Positions 42,316-51,207 of a stretch of 64,000 bases of DNA are shown in pieces; positions within the stretch are counted from its first letter, which is position 1; each line of letters starts with the position of its first letter. The position numbers and the translations under genes are program-made. Source of the stretch: Bacteroidota bacterium (GTDB taxonomy: Bacteria > Bacteroidota > Bacteroidia > JAHEXY01); NCBI GenBank assembly GCA_023251875.1, contig JAHEXY010000007.1, positions 234,045 to 298,044 on the forward strand, given 5' to 3'. The notes beneath the pieces were generated by a model. It saw nothing but the letters and a program-made list of their open reading frames with translations. It did not search any database and was not told the origin of the DNA.

Positions 42316-44766
42316 ATGCAAACAAGAAACTACTTATTATTTTTTTTTATCGTCAGCCTTTCTCTTAGTCGTATTATGGCTCAGCAATGCGATTCCATTT
42401 CAAAAAATGTTGAAAATTTAGGAATATACGGTGGCCATGCAGATGATCTAGCTTTTTCTAAAAGCGGGCGATTATTTTCTGCCATGCCAACAGCCTCATC
42501 CGTATTTATCTCAGACGATACGGCTAAAACTTGGTACCAAGCGTTTTCTGTTGATTCGCTAGAATTTGCATGTGGCACCAGGGGCTGGGGCGGTAGAGGC
42601 GAAAAAATATTTACAAATAGCAAAAAGTGGGTAGCTGCTTGTACCATTGAAGCGAGTGGAAATTTATCGGCAGCAGTAATTAGCTACTCAAACGGAGATA
42701 CCAATACTTGGCATACTGCAGTTGATGAATATTTAATGGATCAGTTGGGCTATTCCGTTTCTACTGTAAAGGGAATATACCTTACAGATTATTTTCTTTA
42801 TGTACATACAAAATCGGGTTATATTATTCGTGTTGATAGTACTTCTGTAGATACAGCATCAATTATTAGTATTGGAAGTATTGCAGGTATTGATACTGCC
42901 ACGTATAAAATTACATCCATTGCGGTTGCTAATTCTGCAAGTGGCTATCCTTTTTATGTTGTGATTGATTCATCGGAAAATATCTATGGTCAAATCTATA
43001 AATATGATGGAGTAACTTTTTCTAAGATTTATCTCGCATCAGGATCAAGGGTAAAAACTGTATTTACTCATTCGGGGCAAACAACCGGAGATACCCTTTT
43101 TGTTGATGGATATAAATCTAATGGCAATCATAAATTCTTTCGATCTCTTGATGGAGGCCTAAATTGGGCTGATATTTCACTCAATCCTTCATCAACACCT
43201 AATTTAATGAATGCTACTTATTCTGATGACTGGGTAAGTGAATTGCCACAAAGTAAGGGATTAATTCTTTCAACAGAATCAAGCGGATACTCATCTTTTG
43301 ATTTAGGAAATACATGGGTGCAATCGACAGCCCTTACCAGTTCAGGAAACGGATCCACTGCCATTGCTTTTGCAACAAGCGATACAAGTATCGTTATTGG
43401 ATCGAGCACTTCAGGCTCTTATGTGAGCATAAATGGTAGGCTAGGTAATTTTAAAAAAACAATTTGTGATGGCCTTGCAAGTATTGCTATTTTTGATATT
43501 GAACGAAATAAGAATAAAACCATGTTTTATTTGGCTACAGAAGCGGGTTTAGCCTACACTACAAAATACAATGATACTACTATTGTGGGCCAAGCCAAAT
43601 GGAATGCTCCCTATGGTGAATTTCCAATAACCGGAACAGATCTTTTTGGCGGTATTCAAGCAGTAGCCATAGATCCGGAAGATTCTTTACACGTGGTTGC
43701 AGCTTATCAGAAGGGTTTATGTGTAACGCATACCGGTAATGGAGGGTTTACTTCGGTACAGCCAACATCTTATTATGGAGGTAGATCTAAAGATGTAAAA
43801 TTTGTTACCCCTTCAATCTTATTAGTTGTTACAGGCGGCAACGATTCTGAAAATAGTGTTGCTAATTTTGGGGAAATATGGCGTTCTGCAGATGGAGGAG
43901 ATTCATGGAACATTGTTTCTCCTACAAATTTTGGTGGTGGCAATACAATTGCAGTTGGCTATGGAAAAGATACGGTTATATATATTGGAACAGGCTTAGA
44001 GAACACAGAAAAAGGAGAATTGTATAAATCAACTGATTGGGGAATTACTTGGACAAAAATTAATGATGGACCACATGATCAATTTAATGCTTCTGTAACA
44101 GGATTAACCATTAATGAAATTGATATTGATGCAAGAGGAACAGATACACTATATATGGTAGCAGGAGAAGACAGTAATTGTGCATTTGTAAGATCATATG
44201 ATGGCGGTTTGAGCTATCAATATATTGATGCAAATGTTGCGGTAGATGACAGGGTAAATTTCTTTTCAGTTGAAATGGACCAAAATAAGCCCGATAGCTT
44301 TGTTTACGTTGCGAACGGAAAATATTTGTATTTATATTCCCCAATTTTAGATACAATAACAACATTATATTCGGGTTTTCCGGGAGATATTATTCGAGAT
44401 ATTGCCTTAGGTTCAATTTTAGTTGGCTCAACAACAGGTTTTTATACTTTTCATCCGGCTTATGAAGATATTGTAACCGCTATACCGTATACAAACAATA
44501 ACGATAATATTTTATTGAATATTTATCCTAATCCAATTACCCAAGGGGCTTCTATTAGAGTAGAGGGTTTTACATCACATTTCCCAATAAAAATTACTTT
44601 ATTTGATTTAATGGGAAGAAATATACAAAACGTTTTTGATACGGTTTATGGTAATGGAGATATCATAAATTTTGATGCATCAAATCTGTCAAATGGAATT
44701 TATTATTTGCAAATCAATACCTTCCAATCTACAATTACTAAAAAAATTATTATTGCTAAAATGTAG
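42316..44766 (+). CDS. Secreted Asp-box propeller protein with T9SS sorting domain (short paralog 1)
   Basis: 816 aa. Signal peptide (about 1-22, ending RIMAQ), the LGIYGGHADDLAF module, Asp-box turns (SLDGGLNW, SADGGDSW, STDWGITW), a conserved GDIIRDIALGSILVGSTTGFY closing segment, and a T9SS type A domain starting LNIYPNPI. It corresponds to the C-terminal two thirds of the 6561 and 10482 proteins; the SBBP propeller is absent. Function unknown. Confidence 0.86.
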   Translation: MQTRNYLLFFFIVSLSLSRIMAQQCDSISKNVENLGIYGGHADDLAFSKSGRLFSAMPTASSVFISDDTAKTWYQAFSVDSLEFACGTRGWGGRGEKIFTNSKKWVAACTIEASGNLSAAVISYSNGDTNTWHTAVDEYLMDQLGYSVSTVKGIYLTDYFLYVHTKSGYIIRVDSTSVDTASIISIGSIAGIDTATYKITSIAVANSASGYPFYVVIDSSENIYGQIYKYDGVTFSKIYLASGSRVKTVFTHSGQTTGDTLFVDGYKSNGNHKFFRSLDGGLNWADISLNPSSTPNLMNATYSDDWVSELPQSKGLILSTESSGYSSFDLGNTWVQSTALTSSGNGSTAIAFATSDTSIVIGSSTSGSYVSINGRLGNFKKTICDGLASIAIFDIERNKNKTMFYLATEAGLAYTTKYNDTTIVGQAKWNAPYGEFPITGTDLFGGIQAVAIDPEDSLHVVAAYQKGLCVTHTGNGGFTSVQPTSYYGGRSKDVKFVTPSILLVVTGGNDSENSVANFGEIWRSADGGDSWNIVSPTNFGGGNTIAVGYGKDTVIYIGTGLENTEKGELYKSTDWGITWTKINDGPHDQFNASVTGLTINEIDIDARGTDTLYMVAGEDSNCAFVRSYDGGLSYQYIDANVAVDDRVNFFSVEMDQNKPDSFVYVANGKYLYLYSPILDTITTLYSGFPGDIIRDIALGSILVGSTTGFYTFHPAYEDIVTAIPYTNNNDNILLNIYPNPITQGASIRVEGFTSHFPIKITLFDLMGRNIQNVFDTVYGNGDIINFDASNLSNGIYYLQINTFQSTITKKIIIAKM

Positions 44767-44782
44767 TTTTTTTCTAAAAAAC

Positions 44783-44810
44783 GTAACCTTTTCCCAAAAA
44801 AGGAGTATAA
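44783..44810 (+). promoter_or_regulatory. ECF-sigma-like promoter, GTAAC-N16-AGTATA
   Basis: GTAACCTTTT, 12 bp, GTATAA, 21 bp before the ATG at 44832. The spacer is nearly identical to that of the site at 42282 (AAAAAAGGA before GTATAA), consistent with duplication of promoter plus gene. Confidence 0.65.
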
Positions 44811-44831
44811 GGATACAAAGCCTAAGAATTG

Positions 44832-47300
44832 ATGTTTTGTAATTACTATTTAAGGTGGGGTGTTTTAACTTTAATCAATGTTTTGATTTTAAATAGACCT
44901 CTATTTTCTCAAACATGCGACACCCTTACCAACAATACTACTAACCTTGGTATTTATGGTGGGTTGGCAACAGATCTTACCTTTTTAAATACTGGTAGAT
45001 TATTTGCCACTTCTGCCGAACCTGCTTCATTATTTATTTCTGATGATACGACAAAAACTTTTTATCGTGCATTCCCAAATGATTCTATGATTTATGAATG
45101 TGGACAAAGAGGCTGGGGAGGAGGAGGAATGTGTACACGGGCTAATGCCAAAGGTTGGGTGGCAACTTATACACAAGAAACAGGAGGCTATCTGTCGGCA
45201 ATTGCGGTGAGCTTTCAAAATGGAGATACCGGTACGTGGAGAACCGCAGTTGACCCTTTTTTATTAAACCAAATGGGCTATGGAGAAGTTGTAGTAACAG
45301 GAATGAATATGTCTGATTACTACCTATACGGCTTACTAAATAATTATATTGTAAAAATAAATGCTAGTGGTTTTGATAGTGCTGATGTTATTAATATTTA
45401 TGATAGAATACTAGGCTTAGATTCTTTTGATTATGCAAGATGTATTACCATTGCAAATTCATCATCAGGCTATCCGTTTTATGTAGTTATCGATTCTTCC
45501 GGTTCTTCGGTAAATGCTCCAATAGGAAAATTATATAAATATGACGGCACATCCTTTACTCAAATTTCAATTCCTTCAGGGCTTAGCGGTTTATCAAAAG
45601 TTTATACACATACCGGGCAAATTACAGGAGATACCTTATTTATTGTAGGACGTTCAACTGGATATAAACCTAAAATATACAGATCATTTGATGGCGGAAC
45701 ATCATGGACAAATATCTCTACCCTTCCGGGATCAGAAATAAGTGATGTAAATTATGCTCCATTTTGGCAAACATTATTTCCTAAAAGCAATGGACTTCAA
45801 TTAATCAACGACATAGGGCAAATATCTTGGGATTTAGGAACTTCTTGGCTTACAAGCAGCTCACTCCCGTCTAGTTCCGCTATTCCATTGCATTCTTTTA
45901 CTTTATGTGTATCTCCAAATGATACGAATATGGTTATTGGCTCAAGCACGCCAGGGGTTTATGTTAGTTCAAATGGAATTAGTGGCAGCTATGTAAAAAA
46001 CGAGAACAATGGTTTGGAGGCTATTTTTGTTAAAAATATTGCTAGAAATAGTTCAGAAAGTATTTTTTATTTAGCTACACAATCGGGCATTGCCTATACA
46101 ACTAAATATAAAGATACCACTGTTGCTTCTGAAGATAAATGGAAATATCCGTATGGAATGTTTCCCATAGATTCTACGGATATATTGAATGGAGTTTCGG
46201 GTATTGCAATAGACCCACAAGATTCATTACATGTAATTGCCGGGGTAACGGATGGTTTTCTTATTACAAAAACGGGACCAGATGGATTTAAACATTTAGT
46301 TATTCCTAATTATCAAAAAGGCGGTACAGAAACAAGAGACATTGCATTTGTGAATACAAATATTGCTATTGCAATTACCGGGGCTGGGTTAAATTATTTT
46401 GTAGGCAATGGAGATATTTGGAGAACAGAAGATGGTGGTAATAGTTGGAAAAATGTTTCTCCTTCTAACTTTGGTGTGGGCAATACTGTTGCCGTTCAAT
46501 ATTTAGATACCGATACTATAATTTATGTAGGATCAGGCTTAAGGGATTTAGAAGATGGTCATGTATGGAAATCAACTGATTTAGGCCTTAGTTGGGTTAT
46601 TGTTAATGATGGGCCACACGCTTTTAGTGATTCTAGTTTTACTAATTTGCCCATACAAGACATTGTAATACAAACTGATACTATTTACATATCAGCAGGA
46701 TATAATGGAGAAGCATTAGTAATGTCAACCGATAAGGGTCTTACCTATAAATATTTAAATATCTCTTCAAATATTATTGAGGGATTAAAATGCATTGAAA
46801 TTGATTTGCATAACCCCGACAGTATAGTATATTTATCCGCAGGAAAAAGTTTATATGAATATAATCCCGCTTTGGATACAACGACTTTATTATACACCGG
46901 TTTGCCCGGAGATATAATTTATGATTTGGCTATTGGCTCTATACTGGTAGGTACCACAACTGGATTTTATGGTATTGATGGAGATAAAAACAGTGGAACA
47001 ATTGTTTCTATTCCTAAAAATTTAAATAATAATTCAGCTGATATTACCTTGTCTCCTAATCCTACATCCGGGAAATTAAACATTCTTGTTAATACAACAT
47101 CTGTGAATTCTTCTATTGAATTAAGCTTAATAAATATTGAAGGACAAACAATACAAACTATTTATAAAGGAAAATCTTCAAATACTGAAATGCATTTAGA
47201 ATATAATACCTCTGTATTATCAAGTGGCATTTATTATTTGAAATTACTTTCTTCTGATAAAATTATATGCAAGAAAGTACTTGTGATTGATGGTAAATAA
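44832..47300 (+). CDS. Secreted Asp-box propeller protein with T9SS sorting domain (short paralog 2)
   Basis: 822 aa. ATG at 44832 preferred over TTG at 44829. Signal peptide ending RPLFSQ (about residue 27), LGIYGGLATDLTF, Asp-box turns (SFDGGTSW, TEDGGNSW, STDLGLSW), LPGDIIYDLAIGSILVGTTTGFYG, and a T9SS domain starting ITLSPNPTSGK and ending KKVLVIDGK. The sorting domain is a different subtype in wording (LSPNPTSGKLNI) from its neighbour, suggesting the end was exchanged or diverged. Converges on the carbamoyltransferase with a 4-bp gap. Confidence 0.86.
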   Translation: MFCNYYLRWGVLTLINVLILNRPLFSQTCDTLTNNTTNLGIYGGLATDLTFLNTGRLFATSAEPASLFISDDTTKTFYRAFPNDSMIYECGQRGWGGGGMCTRANAKGWVATYTQETGGYLSAIAVSFQNGDTGTWRTAVDPFLLNQMGYGEVVVTGMNMSDYYLYGLLNNYIVKINASGFDSADVINIYDRILGLDSFDYARCITIANSSSGYPFYVVIDSSGSSVNAPIGKLYKYDGTSFTQISIPSGLSGLSKVYTHTGQITGDTLFIVGRSTGYKPKIYRSFDGGTSWTNISTLPGSEISDVNYAPFWQTLFPKSNGLQLINDIGQISWDLGTSWLTSSSLPSSSAIPLHSFTLCVSPNDTNMVIGSSTPGVYVSSNGISGSYVKNENNGLEAIFVKNIARNSSESIFYLATQSGIAYTTKYKDTTVASEDKWKYPYGMFPIDSTDILNGVSGIAIDPQDSLHVIAGVTDGFLITKTGPDGFKHLVIPNYQKGGTETRDIAFVNTNIAIAITGAGLNYFVGNGDIWRTEDGGNSWKNVSPSNFGVGNTVAVQYLDTDTIIYVGSGLRDLEDGHVWKSTDLGLSWVIVNDGPHAFSDSSFTNLPIQDIVIQTDTIYISAGYNGEALVMSTDKGLTYKYLNISSNIIEGLKCIEIDLHNPDSIVYLSAGKSLYEYNPALDTTTLLYTGLPGDIIYDLAIGSILVGTTTGFYGIDGDKNSGTIVSIPKNLNNNSADITLSPNPTSGKLNILVNTTSVNSSIELSLINIEGQTIQTIYKGKSSNTEMHLEYNTSVLSSGIYYLKLLSSDKIICKKVLVIDGK

Positions 47301-47304
47301 AAAT

Positions 47305-49059
47305 TTACAGCCCTTCCAAACTTTTTTCATCACCCGGTTTTGCCACAACATAGTTTCCAATAATGAGATAATCAATATCCGCACGTTCAAAACTGTGTAC
47401 TGCATCAGATGGCGTACAAACAATAGGTTCTCCTTTAATATTAAAAGAAGTATTAATGAGTACAGAATAGCCTGTTTCTTTTTTAAAAGCTTCGAGCAAT
47501 TCTTTCATTTGAGAATTTTCAGTTTTGCTTACCGTTTGTATGCGAACCGTATTATCAACATGGGTAATGGAAGGTAATTTTTCTCTGTATTCTTCAAGCA
47601 CAGAATATACCAATAACATAAAGGGATTTGGATAATCACAATCAAAATATTTTCCGCAATCTTCTTCTAATACAATTGCAGCAAATGGTCTAAAGCCTTC
47701 ACGAAATTTTACTCTTGCATTCAACACATTTTTCATTTCAGCAATAAGTGGTGAGGCAATAATACTTCTATTGCCCAATGCGCGTGGGCCAAATTCCATA
47801 CGACCTTGAAACCATCCGATTATTTTTCCTTCTTTTAATTTTTTAGCAGCAAAGGCTGCATAATTTTTTTGCGTTTTTACGTAAGGTAAATTGTAATGCT
47901 TTATTGCCAATTCATATTCTGCATCATTATAGCCATTGCCCATAAAGGCAGTATCCATTACATACTCTCGTTTATTACCGAGTAGGGCATGGTTGAGATA
48001 AAATGCACTTCCTAACGAAGTACCCGAATCTCCTGCAGCAGGCTGAATATACATATTTTTAAAAATGCCTTCTTTTGCCATTAAACCATTGGTAACACTA
48101 TTTAATCCAACTCCTCCGGCAATACAAATATTTTCTGATTTTGTAGTTTTTTTCAAATGGCGAGCCATGTGTAAAATCACATCTTCAACAATTTGTTGAG
48201 CGGCAGCAGCAACATTTAATTCTTTTTCATTCCAGTTTTTTCCTTCTGTTTTTGAAGTGCCAAATATATCTGTAAACTTTTTTGTTACTCCCGTTTTACG
48301 TGTGTAATGGTAACAGAAATAAGTCATGTCTAATGTAAAACCTCCATCATCGGTAAGATGAATGAGTTTTTTCATTTTAAAATACTCTTCATTATCATGT
48401 TTGCCATAAGAAGCTAATCCCATCAATTTTCCTGGGCCTTCAATTAATGCAAATCCTAAATGTCTTGATATGGCTTGATAAAAAGCACCTAATGAATAAG
48501 GCGTATCAATGGTGGTAAGCTTGGTTATTTTATTTCCTTTACCATACGCAAGCATGGCCGTAGTCCACTCCCCTGCCCCATCAATCGTTAAAATTGCGGC
48601 TTCTTCAAATGGAGAACAAAAAAAAGCACTGGATGCATGGCACATGTGGTGCTCAATCATGTGAAATTTAAATTTTGCTTTATCTCCCGGAAAAAGTTCT
48701 TGCAAAGTTTGAGGCAGTTTTTTCATCTTAGGCAAATAATTAAGCATGCCTAAGTTTTCTTCAACAGAAAAATTACGTTGCTCACGAAGTAGCGATGGAA
48801 TTTTGTCAAAGTATTTAAAAAGAAAAATCGGAATTTTAGAATAGGAAATACTGGGCTTCCAAAAAAAAGTTACATGATCAATGTCAGAAAGTTTCAGATT
48901 GGCATAACGCAAACATTCTTTAATAGCATTTATAGGGATATCGCCAGAATGTTTTTTCCTATTCAAACGTTCTTCTTCTACCGCAAAAACTAGTTTGTTA
49001 TCAACAACTAAACTAGCTGCTGAATCATGTCCGTAACAATTAAATCCAAGTATATTCAT
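47305..49059 (-). CDS. NodU/CmcH-family O-carbamoyltransferase
   Basis: 584 aa. N-terminal YgjD/Kae1-like actin-fold part starting MNILGFNCYGHDSAASLV with the metal-binding HHMCHASSAFF motif, and a C-terminal Sua5-like/carbamoyltransferase part with GWFQGRMEFGPRALGNRSI and NTSFNIKGEPIVCTP. It moves a carbamoyl group from carbamoyl-phosphate (via carbamoyladenylate) to a hydroxyl, often on a sugar or natural product. Acceptor unknown; it lies beside a glycosylation operon on the same strand, so a glycan is plausible. Confidence 0.88.
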   Translation of the reverse strand: MNILGFNCYGHDSAASLVVDNKLVFAVEEERLNRKKHSGDIPINAIKECLRYANLKLSDIDHVTFFWKPSISYSKIPIFLFKYFDKIPSLLREQRNFSVEENLGMLNYLPKMKKLPQTLQELFPGDKAKFKFHMIEHHMCHASSAFFCSPFEEAAILTIDGAGEWTTAMLAYGKGNKITKLTTIDTPYSLGAFYQAISRHLGFALIEGPGKLMGLASYGKHDNEEYFKMKKLIHLTDDGGFTLDMTYFCYHYTRKTGVTKKFTDIFGTSKTEGKNWNEKELNVAAAAQQIVEDVILHMARHLKKTTKSENICIAGGVGLNSVTNGLMAKEGIFKNMYIQPAAGDSGTSLGSAFYLNHALLGNKREYVMDTAFMGNGYNDAEYELAIKHYNLPYVKTQKNYAAFAAKKLKEGKIIGWFQGRMEFGPRALGNRSIIASPLIAEMKNVLNARVKFREGFRPFAAIVLEEDCGKYFDCDYPNPFMLLVYSVLEEYREKLPSITHVDNTVRIQTVSKTENSQMKELLEAFKKETGYSVLINTSFNIKGEPIVCTPSDAVHSFERADIDYLIIGNYVVAKPGDEKSLEGL

Positions 49060-49066
49060 TTATTTT

Positions 49067-49128
49067 CGTTATTCGTTATTCGTTATTAGAACATGGTCGC
49101 GTATTGACGAACAACTAACAACTAATAA
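49067..49128. repeat. CGTTATT heptamers with partly complementary downstream copies
   Basis: Three tandem CGTTATT units (49067-49087) face AACAACTAACAACTAATAAC (49110-49130), so the RNA could fold into a long imperfect hairpin. Located between the TPR/GT-C gene and the carbamoyltransferase gene. Confidence 0.5.
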
Positions 49129-51207
49129 CTATTTTTTACTTCTTTCACTCATGGCCCAATTTAAATTCCCTTTCAGTAATTCATTATTGGGATTAATTTT
49201 CATACCCTTATTCCCCGCTTCAATGGCTTTATCCCATTGTTTAAGCATATCATATGCGTAACACATATTATTATAAGCAAGGTCATAATCTGGTTTTAAT
49301 TTGAGGGCATCTTCAGCAGCTTTTATAGCTAATTCATATTTACCAACATTACAAAATTCAAGGCTCAGATCAATATAATGTTCAGGACTAGGTTCTTCTT
49401 TTGCTTTTATAATTGCCGCATCTAATTTTGTTGCGCCCGATGGCAATTGTTGTAATAAATTATTTAATGAATTTAAACTAATATGATTCGGACTCACACT
49501 TAAACCTTGCTGTGCAAAATTTTTAGCCTCATCAATTCTATTTTGTGAACGCAACCAATTGGCATAATAATAATAACTCTCCGGATTACGACCATCCAAA
49601 CGTAATGCATATTTAAAATTATCTTCTGCTTCTACGGGTTTATTCGTTGCTGCATCCAAGATGCCAAGGTTTACATAAATGTAGGGATAGTAGGGATACA
49701 AGGCTTTTGCTCTTGTGTAATAATCAAGCGCTCCTGGATAATCTCCTTTTCCCATAAGTGCGTTTCCGTAATTCATTAGACCTCGTCCATTGTTGGGGCT
49801 TTTTAAAGCTACATCATGCCACAGCGTTTCTCCACTACTCCATACTTCAACTCTTGTACGTATTCCAATTGTATGTGCACACAATACAAGCCATGCAGAG
49901 GCAACAATTGCAATACTTAATAAGCTGTTATTTACTATCTTTTTCTCAAACTTTACAATTAACAATGCCAAGGACCATATAGTAGCCATTGTTAATCCTA
50001 TGTAAGGGAAAAAAGTACGATGATCGTTCAATACTTCTGCAAAGGGAAAGAAAGTAGAAGTAGGAACCAAGGCAATAAAAAACCAAAGTATACCAAATGT
50101 AATGGGTTTTGTTTTTTCTTGTTTTGAAGCAATAAAGGCAATTGCAATTAAACCCATAATAAATAAAATCCCCACAATAATTCTATCATCAAAAATATTT
50201 CTTATTAAGCCCCAATCTGTATCGGCAGAAAGATTAAAAGGAAAAAAGAAATTATTAAAATAATGAACTGCTACAAAAGTTTCTGTTTGCAAATACACCA
50301 ATCTATCACTTAGGGTTGTTCCTGCTCCAGAAGTCCATGTGGGAGGAGTTTTATGCATTGACCAAGCAAAAAGAAAAAAAGCTAAAATAAATAAGGGAAT
50401 AGTTTTGAGAAGTGTTTTTATTCCTTGTGAAGTTTTTTCTCCGTTGAATAATTGCCCCAATGAAATTTTATCTTCAAATAATACAATAAAAACAAATAAA
50501 AGGGGGGCAATCATAATTGCAGGTTCTTTTACAAAAAAACCAATCAGAATGGGAATCATATACAGATAGAATTTTCGCCACATGGGCTTATACATATATA
50601 TAACCATTGCCAATACAATCATTAATGTTGAAAAAGAATCGGAGCGAGAAATGATGTAAGTAATGGTTTCAACATTGGCCGTATGAAGCATGTAAAATGC
50701 TGTGGCAAATAATGCAAAAAAGGGAGTCCAGCGATGTTGTAGAGAAATAGAAAATATTTTATTGAACATGAGGAACAATAAAAAACCAAGAATTATATAA
50801 GTAAAGAAAATATCGAGATGAAAATAATAGGGATCAGGATTGTTTTTACCTCCCATTTTTTGCCCTATCCAAAAATCAATTGCATTTAATGTTGTTAACC
50901 CCGGACGATAAGCTTGATTCGCAGGCAATGAACTTGTTGTAGTGGCATCAACAAAAAAAAGGGGAATATTTTTTATATCACGAATGTATTGATTGCTACA
51001 AATGGTATGGTCATCGTCAAAATGAAATGGATTATGAAAATGATCTTTATATCCATATATCAATAATACAAATACAACAAATGCGGAAATAAGAAAAACT
51101 ATTTTTGTTCCGCTAAACATATAATTTTTATTGGATTCGGTGTTTTTGCCGGAGCCCATAAATTTGCCAAAATTATTGGAGAGGTTCTCTAATGCGTTAT
51201 TGCTCAT
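49129..51207 (-). CDS. TMTC-like GT-C membrane protein with C-terminal TPRs
   Basis: 692 aa. About ten membrane helices (residues 32-450), then five or more tetratricopeptide repeats (about 460-690; NYGNALMGKGDYPGALDYY, AYNNMCYAYDMLKQWDKAIE). The N-terminal loop HFDDDHTICSNQYIRD and the LHTANVETITYIISRSD segment match the layout of TMTC/DUF1736 proteins, which transfer mannose from a lipid-phosphate donor to proteins in eukaryotes. Probably a polyprenyl-phosphate-sugar-dependent glycosyltransferase of the cell envelope; activity inferred. Last gene of the operon, 4-bp overlap with the previous one. Confidence 0.75.
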   Translation of the reverse strand: MSNNALENLSNNFGKFMGSGKNTESNKNYMFSGTKIVFLISAFVVFVLLIYGYKDHFHNPFHFDDDHTICSNQYIRDIKNIPLFFVDATTTSSLPANQAYRPGLTTLNAIDFWIGQKMGGKNNPDPYYFHLDIFFTYIILGFLLFLMFNKIFSISLQHRWTPFFALFATAFYMLHTANVETITYIISRSDSFSTLMIVLAMVIYMYKPMWRKFYLYMIPILIGFFVKEPAIMIAPLLFVFIVLFEDKISLGQLFNGEKTSQGIKTLLKTIPLFILAFFLFAWSMHKTPPTWTSGAGTTLSDRLVYLQTETFVAVHYFNNFFFPFNLSADTDWGLIRNIFDDRIIVGILFIMGLIAIAFIASKQEKTKPITFGILWFFIALVPTSTFFPFAEVLNDHRTFFPYIGLTMATIWSLALLIVKFEKKIVNNSLLSIAIVASAWLVLCAHTIGIRTRVEVWSSGETLWHDVALKSPNNGRGLMNYGNALMGKGDYPGALDYYTRAKALYPYYPYIYVNLGILDAATNKPVEAEDNFKYALRLDGRNPESYYYYANWLRSQNRIDEAKNFAQQGLSVSPNHISLNSLNNLLQQLPSGATKLDAAIIKAKEEPSPEHYIDLSLEFCNVGKYELAIKAAEDALKLKPDYDLAYNNMCYAYDMLKQWDKAIEAGNKGMKINPNNELLKGNLNWAMSERSKK

